A stretch of 64,000 bases of DNA from contig NZ_MQUC01000003.1 of assembly GCF_002994045.1 (NCBI RefSeq), forward strand, positions 186,001-250,000, in the 5' to 3' direction. The stretch is from Nonlabens agnitus (GTDB taxonomy: Bacteria; Bacteroidota; Bacteroidia; Flavobacteriales; Flavobacteriaceae). Positions 1-9,657 of the stretch are shown here, in pieces; the stretch's first letter is position 1; every line of letters begins with the position of its first letter. The notes under the pieces were generated by a model. That model worked only from the letters and a program-made list of their open reading frames with translations. It searched no databases and had not been told where the DNA came from. The translations under genes and the position numbers were made by a program.

Positions 1-129
1 TTTATCGCAAACTACTTTTTGATCAGGATCTATGGCAGTGAAGGCGTCGTCATGGCGCACCTCGCCAGTTACTTGATTTATCTGGTAGTGATTGTGGTGA
101 TGTTGCGTAAGGAATTATTCCACAATTAA
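1..129 (+). CDS. C-terminal fragment of a polytopic membrane protein, probably polysaccharide flippase
   Basis: Frame 1 is open from the window edge to a TAA at 127-129, giving 42 residues. They contain a long hydrophobic helix (ASYLIYLVVIVVML) followed by a short basic tail (RKELFHN). Such an ending is common in Wzx/MATE-type polysaccharide exporters, but the fragment is too short for a firm family call. The stop overlaps by three bases the stop of the convergent gene at 126-512. What is seen is a truncated membrane protein; the flippase role is inference. Confidence 0.45.
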   Translation, partial: FIANYFLIRIYGSEGVVMAHLASYLIYLVVIVVMLRKELFHN

Positions 130-512
130 CGACTGCGAACGCTATCTGTATCGATGCGTCGAATCTCGCGTCCCAGACTATCGGTTTTTCTTATCTGGAT
201 ATTATCCTGTGGTTTAGTCACTACCGCCACATAGGTATGTGTGGTATCTGCGTCCTTTTTCGGGATAAGCGTCAGTAGATCTTTGGAGGATTTTGCAGGA
301 ATGCTGGTAATGATGGGACGATCTGCCCGTCGACGGAAACCATCGCTCTCCACTTTAAAGAACAGGCTCAAAGGCTTGTCTGTTACATTAGTGGCTACAT
401 AAACAATTTTCTTATGTTCTTTTCTGACGCTAATCTCGATGCCTTCCGGTTCTTGACTTGCAGTATGAAACAGAAAGATGGGAATCCATAAGAGGTACTT
501 CAACATGGTCAT
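126..512 (-). CDS. Small secreted protein of unknown function
   Basis: A 128-residue protein with a short hydrophobic N-terminal segment (LKYLLWIPIFLF) that looks like a signal peptide. The rest looks beta-rich, with no cysteine and no catalytic motif I recognise. The start was chosen because its ATG overlaps the TGA of the upstream gene (ATGA at 509-512), a classic coupling arrangement; an ATG two codons later is an alternative. It probably forms a two-gene operon with the protein encoded at 509-919. I do not recognise the family, so no function is assigned. Confidence 0.6.
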   Translation of the reverse strand: MTMLKYLLWIPIFLFHTASQEPEGIEISVRKEHKKIVYVATNVTDKPLSLFFKVESDGFRRRADRPIITSIPAKSSKDLLTLIPKKDADTTHTYVAVVTKPQDNIQIRKTDSLGREIRRIDTDSVRSR

Positions 513-919
513 GCTTTTTTATTGAATAATTCTTTGGCTTTCTCTCGTTGTGTGGCAATGAAGTCTTCGCCAAATGCGTCCGTCAATTCTTTGTTCCTTT
601 TATTCATGTAAGCCAGTTCAGGTCCCATCAAATTACAACCGTAGAACTCATAGCCTACATTGTAATTCTGGATAAGATATTGTCTAAAAAAGACTTCAAA
701 TTTACTAAGCTGTCCCGTCAAACTTCCCAAGGTAACATATATCAGACCAGAACTGGTGCCTTGCTGGCCTATGGGTTGTAAAACCGAAGCATTGGAATTA
801 GCGACAAGAACTTCTAGATTTTCAGGTTGTTGCTCTGACTTTTTACCGGTGGTGATGACGACTTGTGCCACGCAAAGCTGTGCCGTAAGGAAGAGAAGAA
901 GTAGTAAAGAATATTTCAT
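509..919 (-). CDS. Small secreted protein of unknown function
   Basis: A 136-residue protein with a clear signal peptide (KYSLLLLLFLTAQLCVAQ, probable cleavage after VAQ), so periplasmic or outer-membrane. The mature part has a predicted beta region followed by a charged C-terminal helix (DFIATQREKAKELFNKK). It is the first gene of a pair with 126-512 and overlaps it by four bases. No family is recognised. The shared signal peptides and translational coupling suggest the two products act together outside the cytoplasm; this is inference from context only. Confidence 0.6.
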   Translation of the reverse strand: MKYSLLLLLFLTAQLCVAQVVITTGKKSEQQPENLEVLVANSNASVLQPIGQQGTSSGLIYVTLGSLTGQLSKFEVFFRQYLIQNYNVGYEFYGCNLMGPELAYMNKRNKELTDAFGEDFIATQREKAKELFNKKA

Positions 920-1019
920 AGTGTTTCTTATCGATGGAAGTAAGGCTTATCCTGTTTTGACCAGCTATCTTTGTAAAAGTATAAAATTGAGGGTAAATAA
1001 GTTACTGGCTTTAGTTAAG

Positions 1020-1039
1020 TTCGCTTTCGCGAAAGCGAA
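1020..1039. repeat. Palindrome copy 1 (intergenic, full 20-mer)
   Basis: Perfect 20-base palindrome TTCGCTTTCGCGAAAGCGAA in the gap before the exonuclease gene. It is the reference form of the 18-member family in this window. Confidence 0.95.
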
Positions 1040-1099
1040 ACATCAAAACATCCTCAACGTCAAATACTGACCTGAATCCATTTTAAATAACCAATACCC

Positions 1100-1867
1100 A
1101 TGAAGCTCAACCTACATCGTCCCATCTGTTTTTTTGATCTGGAAACCACTGGAACCAATATTTCCAAGGATAGAATTGTTGAGATTTCCATACACAAGGT
1201 ATTTCCTGATGGTAGTGAAAAGACGTATACCTACAGGGTTAATCCAACAGTCCCAATTCCAGCAGAAACCACCGCAGTCCATGGTATTACAGATGATATG
1301 GTGGCTAATGAGCCCACTTTTAAAGAGCTTGCCCGCGAGATCAATAACATTATAAAGGATTCTGATCTGGCTGGGTTCAACTCCAACCGTTTTGATATCC
1401 CATTGTTAGCCGAGGAAATGTTACGTGCCGATGTGGATTTTGATATGGGCAATAGAAATGCGATCGATGTGCAGAATATCTTCCACAAAATGGAACAGCG
1501 CACACTAGTGGCGGCCTATAAATTCTATTGTGATAAGGACCTCACTGACGCGCACAGCGCAGAGGCAGATACCATCGCGACCTATGAGGTGCTCAAGGGC
1601 CAGTTGGAACGTTATCCAGAGCTTGATAATGACATGAAATCCCTAGCAGAATTTTCTACCAGACGCAAACCTGTGGATTTTGCAGGTATGTTAGCTTATA
1701 ACGAGAAAGGTGAGGAGTGCTTTAACTTTGGTAAGCACAAAGGCAAACGTGTCGTGGATGTGCTTGAAAACGAGCCAGGTTATTATAGCTGGATTCAGAA
1801 CGCTGATTTCCCACTTTATACTAAAAAGGTCTTGACGGCGATCAAACTGCGCGGATTTAACCAGTAG
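1100..1867 (+). CDS. DnaQ-like 3'-5' exonuclease with C-terminal DUF3820-like domain
   Basis: A 255-residue cytoplasmic protein. The N-terminus has the DEDDh exonuclease motifs: FFDLETTG (Exo I, Asp and Glu), GFNSNRFDIPLL (Exo II) and HSAEADTIAT (Exo III, with His and Asp). This matches the epsilon subunit/RNase T superfamily, which removes nucleotides from 3' ends using two metal ions. The C-terminal 70 residues (FNFGKHKGKRVVDVL and YYSWI) resemble the small DUF3820 module often attached to such exonucleases in Bacteroidota. It is a single gene with its own upstream gap. Whether it serves replication proofreading or repair cannot be told from sequence. Confidence 0.9.
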   Translation: MKLNLHRPICFFDLETTGTNISKDRIVEISIHKVFPDGSEKTYTYRVNPTVPIPAETTAVHGITDDMVANEPTFKELAREINNIIKDSDLAGFNSNRFDIPLLAEEMLRADVDFDMGNRNAIDVQNIFHKMEQRTLVAAYKFYCDKDLTDAHSAEADTIATYEVLKGQLERYPELDNDMKSLAEFSTRRKPVDFAGMLAYNEKGEECFNFGKHKGKRVVDVLENEPGYYSWIQNADFPLYTKKVLTAIKLRGFNQ

Positions 1868-1925
1868 AGTAATCTAATTCCCTAAAATTATTGAGATTTA
1901 TCTTAGCTTTAGGCAAAACTCTTGC

Positions 1926-4709
1926 TTGAAGGTATTTCTATTTATTGCTAGCTTTTTCTTTAGTTTTCTCTTGGTGCAGGCGCAAGAGTTGCCACCGGTG
2001 CGCAACTTTTCACCAGCAACCTACGGCGCCGAAAATCAAAATTGGAAGATCGCACAGTCTGAGGACCGAAATTTGTTTTTCGCGAACAATCAAGGACTGT
2101 TAGAGTACAATGGAGAACATTGGTATCTATATCCTACACCTAACGAGAGCATTATGCGGTCTGTTGAGTGGCATGAAGATCGTGTCTATACAGGATCTTA
2201 CATGGATTTTGGTTACTGGGAGCGACAAAACGATGGGACACTGACTTATACATCCATGGTTGATTCCCTCAACGTTTCCATCTTGGAAGATGAGCAATTC
2301 TGGGACATCATTTCTAGTGAATCTATCGTTTTGATACAGTCCTTAAGTCGTATTTATGCCTATAATCCAGAAGATAAAACGGTTCAAACTGTCGTAGAAA
2401 AACAAGGACTCACCAAAATCTTCAAAGTTGGGAATGGGATCTACTTTCATGTAACTGGGCAAGGCCTTTATCAGATTGTTAGCGGTCAACCGCAGCTCAT
2501 CATTAAACAGGATTTGATAGATGGTAACGTCATAGGTATGCGAGATAGTGATCGAGGAATCAAGCTTGTTACTGCCGCAAATTCCCTTTATATATTTGAG
2601 AATGATTCTCTGGAACTTATCTCGACCAATCAATTTTTCAGGCCGGTCACGGTTTATTCCGCAGTGGCCATTGAAGGTGATGGTTTTGCTGTAGGAACCA
2701 TATCCAACGGTTTGTTAGTCATGGATGGTGCTGGTGTGGTGGACTATCAAATAAATCAATCCAATGGACTGTCAAACAATACCGTTTTATCTGTATTTGT
2801 AGACGCAGATGACAATTTATGGGCAGGTCTAGATAATGGTATTGATTATATCAACCTTACCTCAAGGTTCAAAACTTTCATAGATAGGGAAGGCAAGCTG
2901 GGAACTATTTATGACGCTATTTATCATAAAGAACATCTGTATCTGGGATCTAATCAAGGGTTGTATGTTAGACCACCCAATCAAAAAACGTTTGAATTTA
3001 TTGAAGGAACTAAAGGTCAGGTATGGAGTTTAAAGGAGATTGATGGAACCTTGTTCTGTGGTCACAACCTTGGAACCTTTATCATCGACGGAAAGATAGC
3101 CACCCAAATTGCTTTTGAGGAAGGCACGTGGGACGTACAACCACTAGAAGGAACTACAGACCTTATTCTTCAGGGAAATTATAGTGGTCTTTTTGTTTTA
3201 CAAAGAGAAAATAACACGTGGAGTCTCAGGAATAAACTGGAAGGATTTGACATAAGCTCTAAAGATCTGGTGATAGATGGTCAACAGATTTTTGTAGGAC
3301 ATGAGTACAAAGGATTGTATGAACTTGATGTAAGCGACGATTTCCGCACCGTTGAAAATTATAAACTTATAGATGCCGTAGGTACTGGAATTAATTCTGA
3401 TGTGATTCAATTAGGTGGTGACGTTCTGTATTCCACACCACGAGGTATTTATGTCAAGACCGAGACATCTGATAGTTTCAAAAAAAATGAGGTGCTATCA
3501 TCATTTATAGAATCCAATGGATATACTTCTGGTAAGATGATCAAAATCAATGAAGGTTCCTTCTGGATGTTTTCTGATCAATCATTGATTCAAATTAACA
3601 AAGAGCCCATCAACGACACGTTTGAAGCTAAGAATATCTTGATACCGCACTTTAAAAGATCTGAAACCAAAGGGTATGAAAGCCTGATTCAATTACCCAA
3701 CCAAAACTATCTCATCGCAACGTCTCAGGGTTATCTACTTTGGGATAATAAGGACACTGAAGAGGTCAAAGGAAAAGTAGTAATAGATAGAGTGCGGATA
3801 AGTAACAGGAATGGCTCTAGTAAACTATTGGATCTTGATCAAAACAATAGTATGGATCACAGAACTAATGCAGTTGAGTTCTTTTTTCATGTGACCGATT
3901 ATAACGTATTCGATAGCGTTAAGTATCAATATTTTTTAGATGGAGACAGTGACTCATGGTCCAATGTTTTTGAGAAAGGTTCCATTCTCTTTGAAAACCT
4001 TAGTCATGGAGACTATCAACTGAGATTAAGATCTGTCGTTAACGGTTCTCTTGCAGAGGATGAGGCTGTTTTTTCTTTTACAATTGAACCGCCGTTTTAT
4101 TTTTCTAGAACAGCAATCGTAATTTATGTGATCATAATATTAGGTATTCTGTTTCTAATGGGACGCATTTTTAGATGGTATTACAATAGAAAAAGAAATC
4201 TGGATCTAGAGAAGCAACGTCAGCAAATGGAGCTTAATTTGCTAAAAAGTCAAAAGGATATTGCAGACTTAAAAAACAAACAACTCAATTCTGATATTGA
4301 ATCCAGAAACAGAGATTTAGCCATTAAAACAATGGCTATGATTAGGAAGAACGAAACTCTTAATCAGTTGAGAGGTGAGTTAGATAACCTACCTACCACA
4401 CAAGAATCCAAATCATTAAAAAAGATGCTGGATAAGAGTTTAAACAGCAAACAAGATTGGGTTGCTTTTGAAGAAGCTTTCAATAATGCGGATAAAGACT
4501 TTTTCAAAAAGATAAAGGAGAAACATCCTAATTTGACGTCTGGTGATTTGCGCCTATGTGTTTATTTAAGACTCAATCTTTCTTCTAAAGAGATCGCTCC
4601 GCTTTTAAATATTTCTCCTCGTAGTGTAGAAATTAAGCGATATCGTTTGCGTAAAAAAATGGGATTATCTCGAGATGATAGTCTTACTGGATACATTGTT
4701 GAGATTTAA
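1926..4709 (+). CDS. Membrane-spanning propeller/Y_Y_Y sensor with LuxR-type DNA-binding domain
   Basis: A 927-residue one-component regulator. A signal peptide (KVFLFIASFFFSFLLVQAQ) is followed by about 600 residues of propeller-like repeats (for example DADDNLWAGLDNGIDYI), then a Y_Y_Y-like beta domain. One transmembrane helix lies near residues 729-750, then a coiled coil, then a LuxR-type helix-turn-helix at about 870-927 (LSSKEIAPLLNISPRSVEIK). The start is TTG; no ATG fits. By topology the sensor lies in the periplasm and the DNA-binding part in the cytoplasm, with no kinase or receiver. Its position directly before the laminarin genes makes it the probable regulator of that locus. The ligand, presumably a laminari-oligosaccharide, is inference. 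Confidence 0.85.
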   Translation: MKVFLFIASFFFSFLLVQAQELPPVRNFSPATYGAENQNWKIAQSEDRNLFFANNQGLLEYNGEHWYLYPTPNESIMRSVEWHEDRVYTGSYMDFGYWERQNDGTLTYTSMVDSLNVSILEDEQFWDIISSESIVLIQSLSRIYAYNPEDKTVQTVVEKQGLTKIFKVGNGIYFHVTGQGLYQIVSGQPQLIIKQDLIDGNVIGMRDSDRGIKLVTAANSLYIFENDSLELISTNQFFRPVTVYSAVAIEGDGFAVGTISNGLLVMDGAGVVDYQINQSNGLSNNTVLSVFVDADDNLWAGLDNGIDYINLTSRFKTFIDREGKLGTIYDAIYHKEHLYLGSNQGLYVRPPNQKTFEFIEGTKGQVWSLKEIDGTLFCGHNLGTFIIDGKIATQIAFEEGTWDVQPLEGTTDLILQGNYSGLFVLQRENNTWSLRNKLEGFDISSKDLVIDGQQIFVGHEYKGLYELDVSDDFRTVENYKLIDAVGTGINSDVIQLGGDVLYSTPRGIYVKTETSDSFKKNEVLSSFIESNGYTSGKMIKINEGSFWMFSDQSLIQINKEPINDTFEAKNILIPHFKRSETKGYESLIQLPNQNYLIATSQGYLLWDNKDTEEVKGKVVIDRVRISNRNGSSKLLDLDQNNSMDHRTNAVEFFFHVTDYNVFDSVKYQYFLDGDSDSWSNVFEKGSILFENLSHGDYQLRLRSVVNGSLAEDEAVFSFTIEPPFYFSRTAIVIYVIIILGILFLMGRIFRWYYNRKRNLDLEKQRQQMELNLLKSQKDIADLKNKQLNSDIESRNRDLAIKTMAMIRKNETLNQLRGELDNLPTTQESKSLKKMLDKSLNSKQDWVAFEEAFNNADKDFFKKIKEKHPNLTSGDLRLCVYLRLNLSSKEIAPLLNISPRSVEIKRYRLRKKMGLSRDDSLTGYIVEI

Positions 4710-4999
4710 TTAGGAATATTTTTTCTAAAACTAACTCAACATCACTACATCAAAACCAGTATTTCATATCATTTTTTACCAAGACGATAATTTAATACTG
4801 CTGTTTCTTAGATAAGTATAAAGAAACTATCTTATTTTTATTGATCACATGATTTGTTTGGGTTTGTATATTTATTGTAGAGGTTCTAAATTTTACTTAA
4901 AATTTTACTAAAGCTATATTTATAAATCTTATCGACGGACGTATCATGTTCTATAAATTTTCGATCAAGGATTACATAATTTTTAAATAACTGACCCGT
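4710..4999 (+). promoter_or_regulatory. AT-rich control region of the laminarin operon
   Basis: This 290-base gap holds no gene. It contains sequence blocks shared with the promoter region at 20214-20491: CAACATCACTACATCA (4737-4752), GACGATAAT–N18–AGATAA (4783-4815) and CTTATCGACGGACGTAT (4928-4944). A plausible Bacteroidota promoter is TTTG at 4863-4866, a 20-base spacer and TAAATTTT at 4887-4894 (consensus TAnnTTTG, last base off). The blocks are candidate operators for the regulator encoded just upstream. Confidence 0.55.
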
Positions 5000-7900
5000 A
5001 TGAAAAAGTTCTTTTTAAGCATTTTATTGATTTTTTCAATATCCCTGAGTTTTTCTCAGGTTCAGAAAGTATCAGTGATGGACGATGTTAACGGTCAGAC
5101 ATTGATTGTTGACGGCAAACCATTCATCATTAATGGTATGAACTGGGATTACGTACCTATAGGTAAGAACTACTCCTATAATTTCTGGGCACAGTCGGAT
5201 GACTTTATAAAGGCAGCCTTAGATAGCGAGATGGGATTGCTAAAAAACATGGGCGTGAATACAATACGTGTCTATGTAGGTATTCAACCTAAATGGGTGC
5301 AGTTCATATATGAGAATTATGGAATATATACCATGATCAATCATTCCTTTGGGCGATATGGATTGACCATCAATGGCACTTGGTTCCCAAATACAGAGTA
5401 TGCTGATCCAGCCACTCAAGAGCTGCTACTTAGGGAAACGAAAGCTATGGTTGAGGAGTTTAAGGACACGCCTGGATTGTTAATGTTTATGCTAGGAAAT
5501 GAAAACAACTATGGACTTTCTTGGGGTGGAGCAGAGACCGAAGATATTCCTATAGAGACAGAAGGTACAGTTATCACAAGAGCTAGAGCAATGTATAAAT
5601 TGTTTAATGAGGCTGTTGTTGAGATGAAAAAACTTGATACAAAGCATCCAGTGGCAATCTGTAATGGAGACCTTTTATACTTGGATCTAGTAGCTGAATA
5701 CTGTACAGATATTGATATTTATGCAACCAACATGTATCGTGGTGTTTCTTTTAGTGACGCTTTTGAAAGGGTGAAAAATGAATTAGGTAAACCCATCATG
5801 TTTTCAGAGTTTGGTGCAGATGCCTTTAACGCATTGGACAACCGTGAAGATCAAAAAATGCAGGCGTACTATATGCTGAATAATTGGAAGGAGATTTACG
5901 AGAACGTTGCTGGATTAGGAAAAGCTGAAAACTCCTTAGGAGGATTCACTTTTCAATTTAGTGACGGTTGGTGGAAACGTGGACAAACCAAAGATCTCGA
6001 CATTCATAATACAGAAGCAAGTTGGTTGAGTGGTGGTTATACCTTAGATACCGATGGTACTACCAAAAACATGAATGAAGAATGGTTTGGGATTTGTGCC
6101 AAAGGATTTTCAAATGAACGAGGTCTTTATGATTTGTATCCGCGAGCGGCCTACTACACCTTAAAAGAAGTTCATCAACTTAACCCATATGCTAGCAATA
6201 TGACTTTAGAAAGTATGAAGAATTACTTTGACAGCATTAGTCTGATGGATGCGGTGCTACGTGGTCGTGGTGATGCAGCTGCTTTGGGTGGCGGCGGTAG
6301 TGGGCCAAAATTAGCAATCAGTAACCTTAGTGCCAGATTTACCACTTTTACTACTGGTGGATCCTTGATCACCACTCCAGAGACAGCAGATCCAGATTCC
6401 AACGCCTTTCCAGACGAATTGGGCTTTGATCACATGCAATCTTATTTTATAGGTATAGAAGGAAAGCCAGCTGCTAATATGCGTGCTAATGTCAACTTCA
6501 ACGTCATTGGCAAAGTGGCGCAAAATCCTATCAACGAAATATTTTACGAGAATAGAGCAAGACCTGTTGTCTCCTTGGATCAGAATAATCAGCGTGTTAT
6601 CATTGACGATGTGAATCGTGTGAATGTTTATGATGCAGAGTTTGAATGGAACGCTAAAGACTTTGATTTACGTGGTTTCTACAGGACCGGACATTATCAT
6701 TGGGGTTATGAAGGTGACTTCTTCGGGTTGTATCCAGAAGCAAATTATGGACCTAACTTAGATATTTACGGCGGTGAAATTTTAGGAGCTGAAATCGATG
6801 GTAAAGGAGTATTAGATGGCGCAAAAGCAGCTTTTGGTCCGCAACTTTGGTGGGGTGCCAACCCAACCGCTCTCTTCAAGTACCGTAGAAACATAGCTGG
6901 AGTAGATGTTACTGGAATCTACCATCGAGATGTTGAAACTGAAATAATTTTAGGAGATGATGGTCGTAGGGAATTAAATCCAAATCAATTACGTAGTGGT
7001 ATCATTCCTCCATTCCCTACAGAAAGAGCTACCATCGTTTTAGAAAAGGAGATTGGTAAATTTGGATTTACTTTAGGTGGTATTTGGGCTGGAAGTCCTC
7101 TTAATGGAACTACCTATCAAGATGTTGCAGGTAGTCCTGGAAACTATACTGTTTTTCAAGATAGAGTCAAGTCAAGCGACAATTGGGGTGGAAAAGCCAA
7201 AATCACATACCAAGGCGGTAAAATCAATTGGTATGCACAAGGTGGTATCAATGGTTTGGTAGCTCAAGGTGGTGCAGATCAAACCCAAACATTTACTGGT
7301 TGGAGGCTGAGAGATATCGGTAGTGGTAATATGTCTAATTTTCTAACTGGATTTACTTATTCTTTAGGTGATTGGCAAATAGCACCCAATTTCTTATACC
7401 AAAAACCATTAGTGGAGGCGATTCCTAGTGATGCTGGAGCACCCGCAAGGTTGAGAAATGTTATTGATGATCCATTTGCCGTAAGAGCTAACCGGGAAAC
7501 TACCGCTGGAGAATTGTTGCTGACGTTCGACCCGACTCCCGGTACATGGTTTTATGAATGGGACAATGATAGATCTGAAGACGCTCCGCTTGCATTTAGT
7601 GCCGGATTTGTTTTCTGGCATTTACCAACGAAGCAGGATGCCCACATTGGTTTTAATGCCAATAGAGAATTTTTTCCTTTCCCAGATTCAGTTCCTGCTG
7701 AAGACTTATGGGAAGCAAATAGTAGAATTGTTTCTAAGATTTCGCCAGAATTGGCATTAATTGGTAACCTATACTACGGTAAGTCCCAACCTAATGGAGA
7801 TAGTGAAAGACTAATCTATCGATATGGTGGTGATGTAAGATTGGTGTACAATAAAATGAAATTGGTTTCAGAAGTTAAGTTTAATGATTGGGGTCCTTAT

Positions 7901-8167
7901 GATTATCACAGAGACTTCAACCTAACATTCCCACTGCAATTGATGTTAGATCTTTCATATTCAATTGGTAAACCGGATTGGTTCATTTTACCAAGCACAG
8001 TAATGGGTATAAGAGGTACCTGGAGATCTTTGGATCAATTCTCACCTAGATACAGCCCCAATAATGCTGCCGAATTTGCCGACCAGCCAACCATCAGCCC
8101 TGTAGGATTCCCTAATGGATCCGAATGGGAAATAAGAACTTACGTTCATATCAATATTGGAAAATAA
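5000..8167 (+). CDS. Clan GH-A glycosidase fused to a predicted outer-membrane beta-barrel
   Basis: A 1055-residue protein with a signal peptide (residues 1-20, ending SFSQ). Residues 21 to about 415 look like a (beta/alpha)8 retaining glycosidase: GNENN with Glu168 as likely acid/base and FSEFGAD with Glu270 as likely nucleophile, plus FQFSDGWWKRG. A Gly-rich linker (about 425-434) leads to about 620 residues of alternating amphipathic strands rich in Tyr, Trp and Gly (DFDLRGFYRTGHYHWGYEGD and many similar), ending in a strand YVHINIGK. This looks like an outer-membrane beta-barrel. It is the first gene of the laminarin operon. A surface or inner-leaflet anchored beta-glucanase, possibly with pore function, is inferred. 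The catalytic family (GH2/GH5-like) is not settled. Confidence 0.75.
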   Translation: MKKFFLSILLIFSISLSFSQVQKVSVMDDVNGQTLIVDGKPFIINGMNWDYVPIGKNYSYNFWAQSDDFIKAALDSEMGLLKNMGVNTIRVYVGIQPKWVQFIYENYGIYTMINHSFGRYGLTINGTWFPNTEYADPATQELLLRETKAMVEEFKDTPGLLMFMLGNENNYGLSWGGAETEDIPIETEGTVITRARAMYKLFNEAVVEMKKLDTKHPVAICNGDLLYLDLVAEYCTDIDIYATNMYRGVSFSDAFERVKNELGKPIMFSEFGADAFNALDNREDQKMQAYYMLNNWKEIYENVAGLGKAENSLGGFTFQFSDGWWKRGQTKDLDIHNTEASWLSGGYTLDTDGTTKNMNEEWFGICAKGFSNERGLYDLYPRAAYYTLKEVHQLNPYASNMTLESMKNYFDSISLMDAVLRGRGDAAALGGGGSGPKLAISNLSARFTTFTTGGSLITTPETADPDSNAFPDELGFDHMQSYFIGIEGKPAANMRANVNFNVIGKVAQNPINEIFYENRARPVVSLDQNNQRVIIDDVNRVNVYDAEFEWNAKDFDLRGFYRTGHYHWGYEGDFFGLYPEANYGPNLDIYGGEILGAEIDGKGVLDGAKAAFGPQLWWGANPTALFKYRRNIAGVDVTGIYHRDVETEIILGDDGRRELNPNQLRSGIIPPFPTERATIVLEKEIGKFGFTLGGIWAGSPLNGTTYQDVAGSPGNYTVFQDRVKSSDNWGGKAKITYQGGKINWYAQGGINGLVAQGGADQTQTFTGWRLRDIGSGNMSNFLTGFTYSLGDWQIAPNFLYQKPLVEAIPSDAGAPARLRNVIDDPFAVRANRETTAGELLLTFDPTPGTWFYEWDNDRSEDAPLAFSAGFVFWHLPTKQDAHIGFNANREFFPFPDSVPAEDLWEANSRIVSKISPELALIGNLYYGKSQPNGDSERLIYRYGGDVRLVYNKMKLVSEVKFNDWGPYDYHRDFNLTFPLQLMLDLSYSIGKPDWFILPSTVMGIRGTWRSLDQFSPRYSPNNAAEFADQPTISPVGFPNGSEWEIRTYVHINIGK

Positions 8168-8174
8168 TATAGCA

Positions 8175-9626
8175 ATGATGAAAAAGAGATATAATATAAT
8201 TTGGAAAAGCCTAGCACTTCTGGGCGTGGCCGCAGCTGTTTTGATAGGTTGTGAACGTGAAATTTCAGACGATGCTGTAGAAGCGTTGTTCTCAGATAAT
8301 CCAGACGTTTTTATTGATAGCTTTAGCTCTGGACTTGAATATTTACCTTTTGGTGGTTCAAAGCAAGATGCTTTTACAGTCGATACTGAAACGGTCTTTG
8401 AAGGTTCTGCATCCATGCGATTTGATGTGCCTAACGTCGGTGATCCTGATGGTGCCTTTGCAGGTGCTATTTTTCCAGACTTGAATGGTGGAAGAAATCT
8501 AACTAAATATGACGCACTTACATTCTATGCCAAGGCTACAACGGCTGGTACCATAAATGAAATTGGTTTTGGTCAAGATTTTGGAGAGGCAAGATACTTA
8601 GTGACTCGCCTGAATCTTAGACTGACTACAAATTGGAGAAAATACGTTATCCCTATTCCAGACCCTTCTGTACTTACTCAAGAATCTGGATTGCTATGGT
8701 ATTCAGAAGGTCCAGAAGATGGTGACGGTTATACGTTCTGGCTTGATAATGTACAGTTTGAAAAATTAGGAACAGTAGCTCAACCTAGGCCGTCAATTTT
8801 GAATGGTCAAGATCTAGCACAACAATCTTTTATTAGTTCCTCATTGACAATTGACGGTTTGGGACAAACTTTCAATACAGCAAACGGACAAGATGTTACC
8901 GTGATTCCCGCACCTGCCTATTTCGATTTTAGATCTTCAGATCCTTCCGTAGCTGCTGTTGACGAACAAGGTCGGGTTACAGTCGTTAGTGCAGGAACAG
9001 CAATAATCACGGCCTCATTAAATGGGGTTGACGCTACTGGATCACTAAACATAGAGTCTGTAGGAGCATTTCCACATGCTCCCGTACCTACCAGGCCTGC
9101 CTCAAACGTCACTTCATTATTTAGCGACGCTTACGAAAACGTACCAGTGAGACACTATAATGGTTTTTTTGCACCCTTTCAAACCACACAAGGCGGCGCC
9201 GGATCTGACCCAAATAATGTTGATATACAGGCTCCTTTTGCAGATGGCTCCTTAGACAATATTATCAATTATACGCAATTAAACTTTGTGAGTATAGGAA
9301 TGTATGAAACGGTTCCTAATGTAGATGTCAGCTCACGAACCACTTTTCATGTAGATATTAACGTGAGAGAAACAGTTAATAATGGGGACTTTATTCGAAT
9401 AGAATTGGAAACTGGAACAGGAAGCGGCCAGGTATCTGGTAGCTCTTTTACCATTTCAGCTGCGATGTTAAGAAACGTTGATGATGACGGTTGGGCTAGT
9501 ATTGATATACCGCTATCAAGTTTTAGCGGGTTTAATAATCGATCTAGGTTAGGGCAGGTTTTCTTTATTTCTGACAATACAATATCAAATATCTGGGTAG
9601 ATAATGTCTATTTCTATAATCAGTAA
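8175..9626 (+). CDS. Glycan-binding lipoprotein with Ig-like domain
   Basis: A 483-residue lipoprotein; lipobox VLIGC, cysteine near residue 26. Domains in order: a beta-sandwich carbohydrate-binding-like module (about 35-200, ending WLDNVQFEKL), a bacterial Ig-like BIG2-type domain (SSDPSVAAVDEQGRVTVVSA), and a second beta-sandwich (about 305-483, starting APVPTRPASNVTSLFSDAYE and ending VDNVYFYNQ). The last module is clearly related to one in the protein encoded at 20492-21759. There is no catalytic motif. It starts eight bases after the barrel-fused glycosidase, so it probably serves as the surface glycan-binding protein of this locus. ATG at 8175 was preferred to an upstream one because it fits the signal peptide and avoids overlap. 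Confidence 0.8.
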   Translation: MMKKRYNIIWKSLALLGVAAAVLIGCEREISDDAVEALFSDNPDVFIDSFSSGLEYLPFGGSKQDAFTVDTETVFEGSASMRFDVPNVGDPDGAFAGAIFPDLNGGRNLTKYDALTFYAKATTAGTINEIGFGQDFGEARYLVTRLNLRLTTNWRKYVIPIPDPSVLTQESGLLWYSEGPEDGDGYTFWLDNVQFEKLGTVAQPRPSILNGQDLAQQSFISSSLTIDGLGQTFNTANGQDVTVIPAPAYFDFRSSDPSVAAVDEQGRVTVVSAGTAIITASLNGVDATGSLNIESVGAFPHAPVPTRPASNVTSLFSDAYENVPVRHYNGFFAPFQTTQGGAGSDPNNVDIQAPFADGSLDNIINYTQLNFVSIGMYETVPNVDVSSRTTFHVDINVRETVNNGDFIRIELETGTGSGQVSGSSFTISAAMLRNVDDDGWASIDIPLSSFSGFNNRSRLGQVFFISDNTISNIWVDNVYFYNQ

Positions 9627-9657
9627 AATCAAATTTGATAACCTTAAAATAAGAAAT

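Noticed and set aside
1231..1503. Antisense open frame inside the exonuclease gene
   Set aside because: Lies wholly within a well-supported gene on the other strand; shadow frame.
8042..8416. 124-residue antisense frame across the barrel/lipoprotein junction
   Set aside because: Overlaps two supported genes on the other strand and shows no domain.
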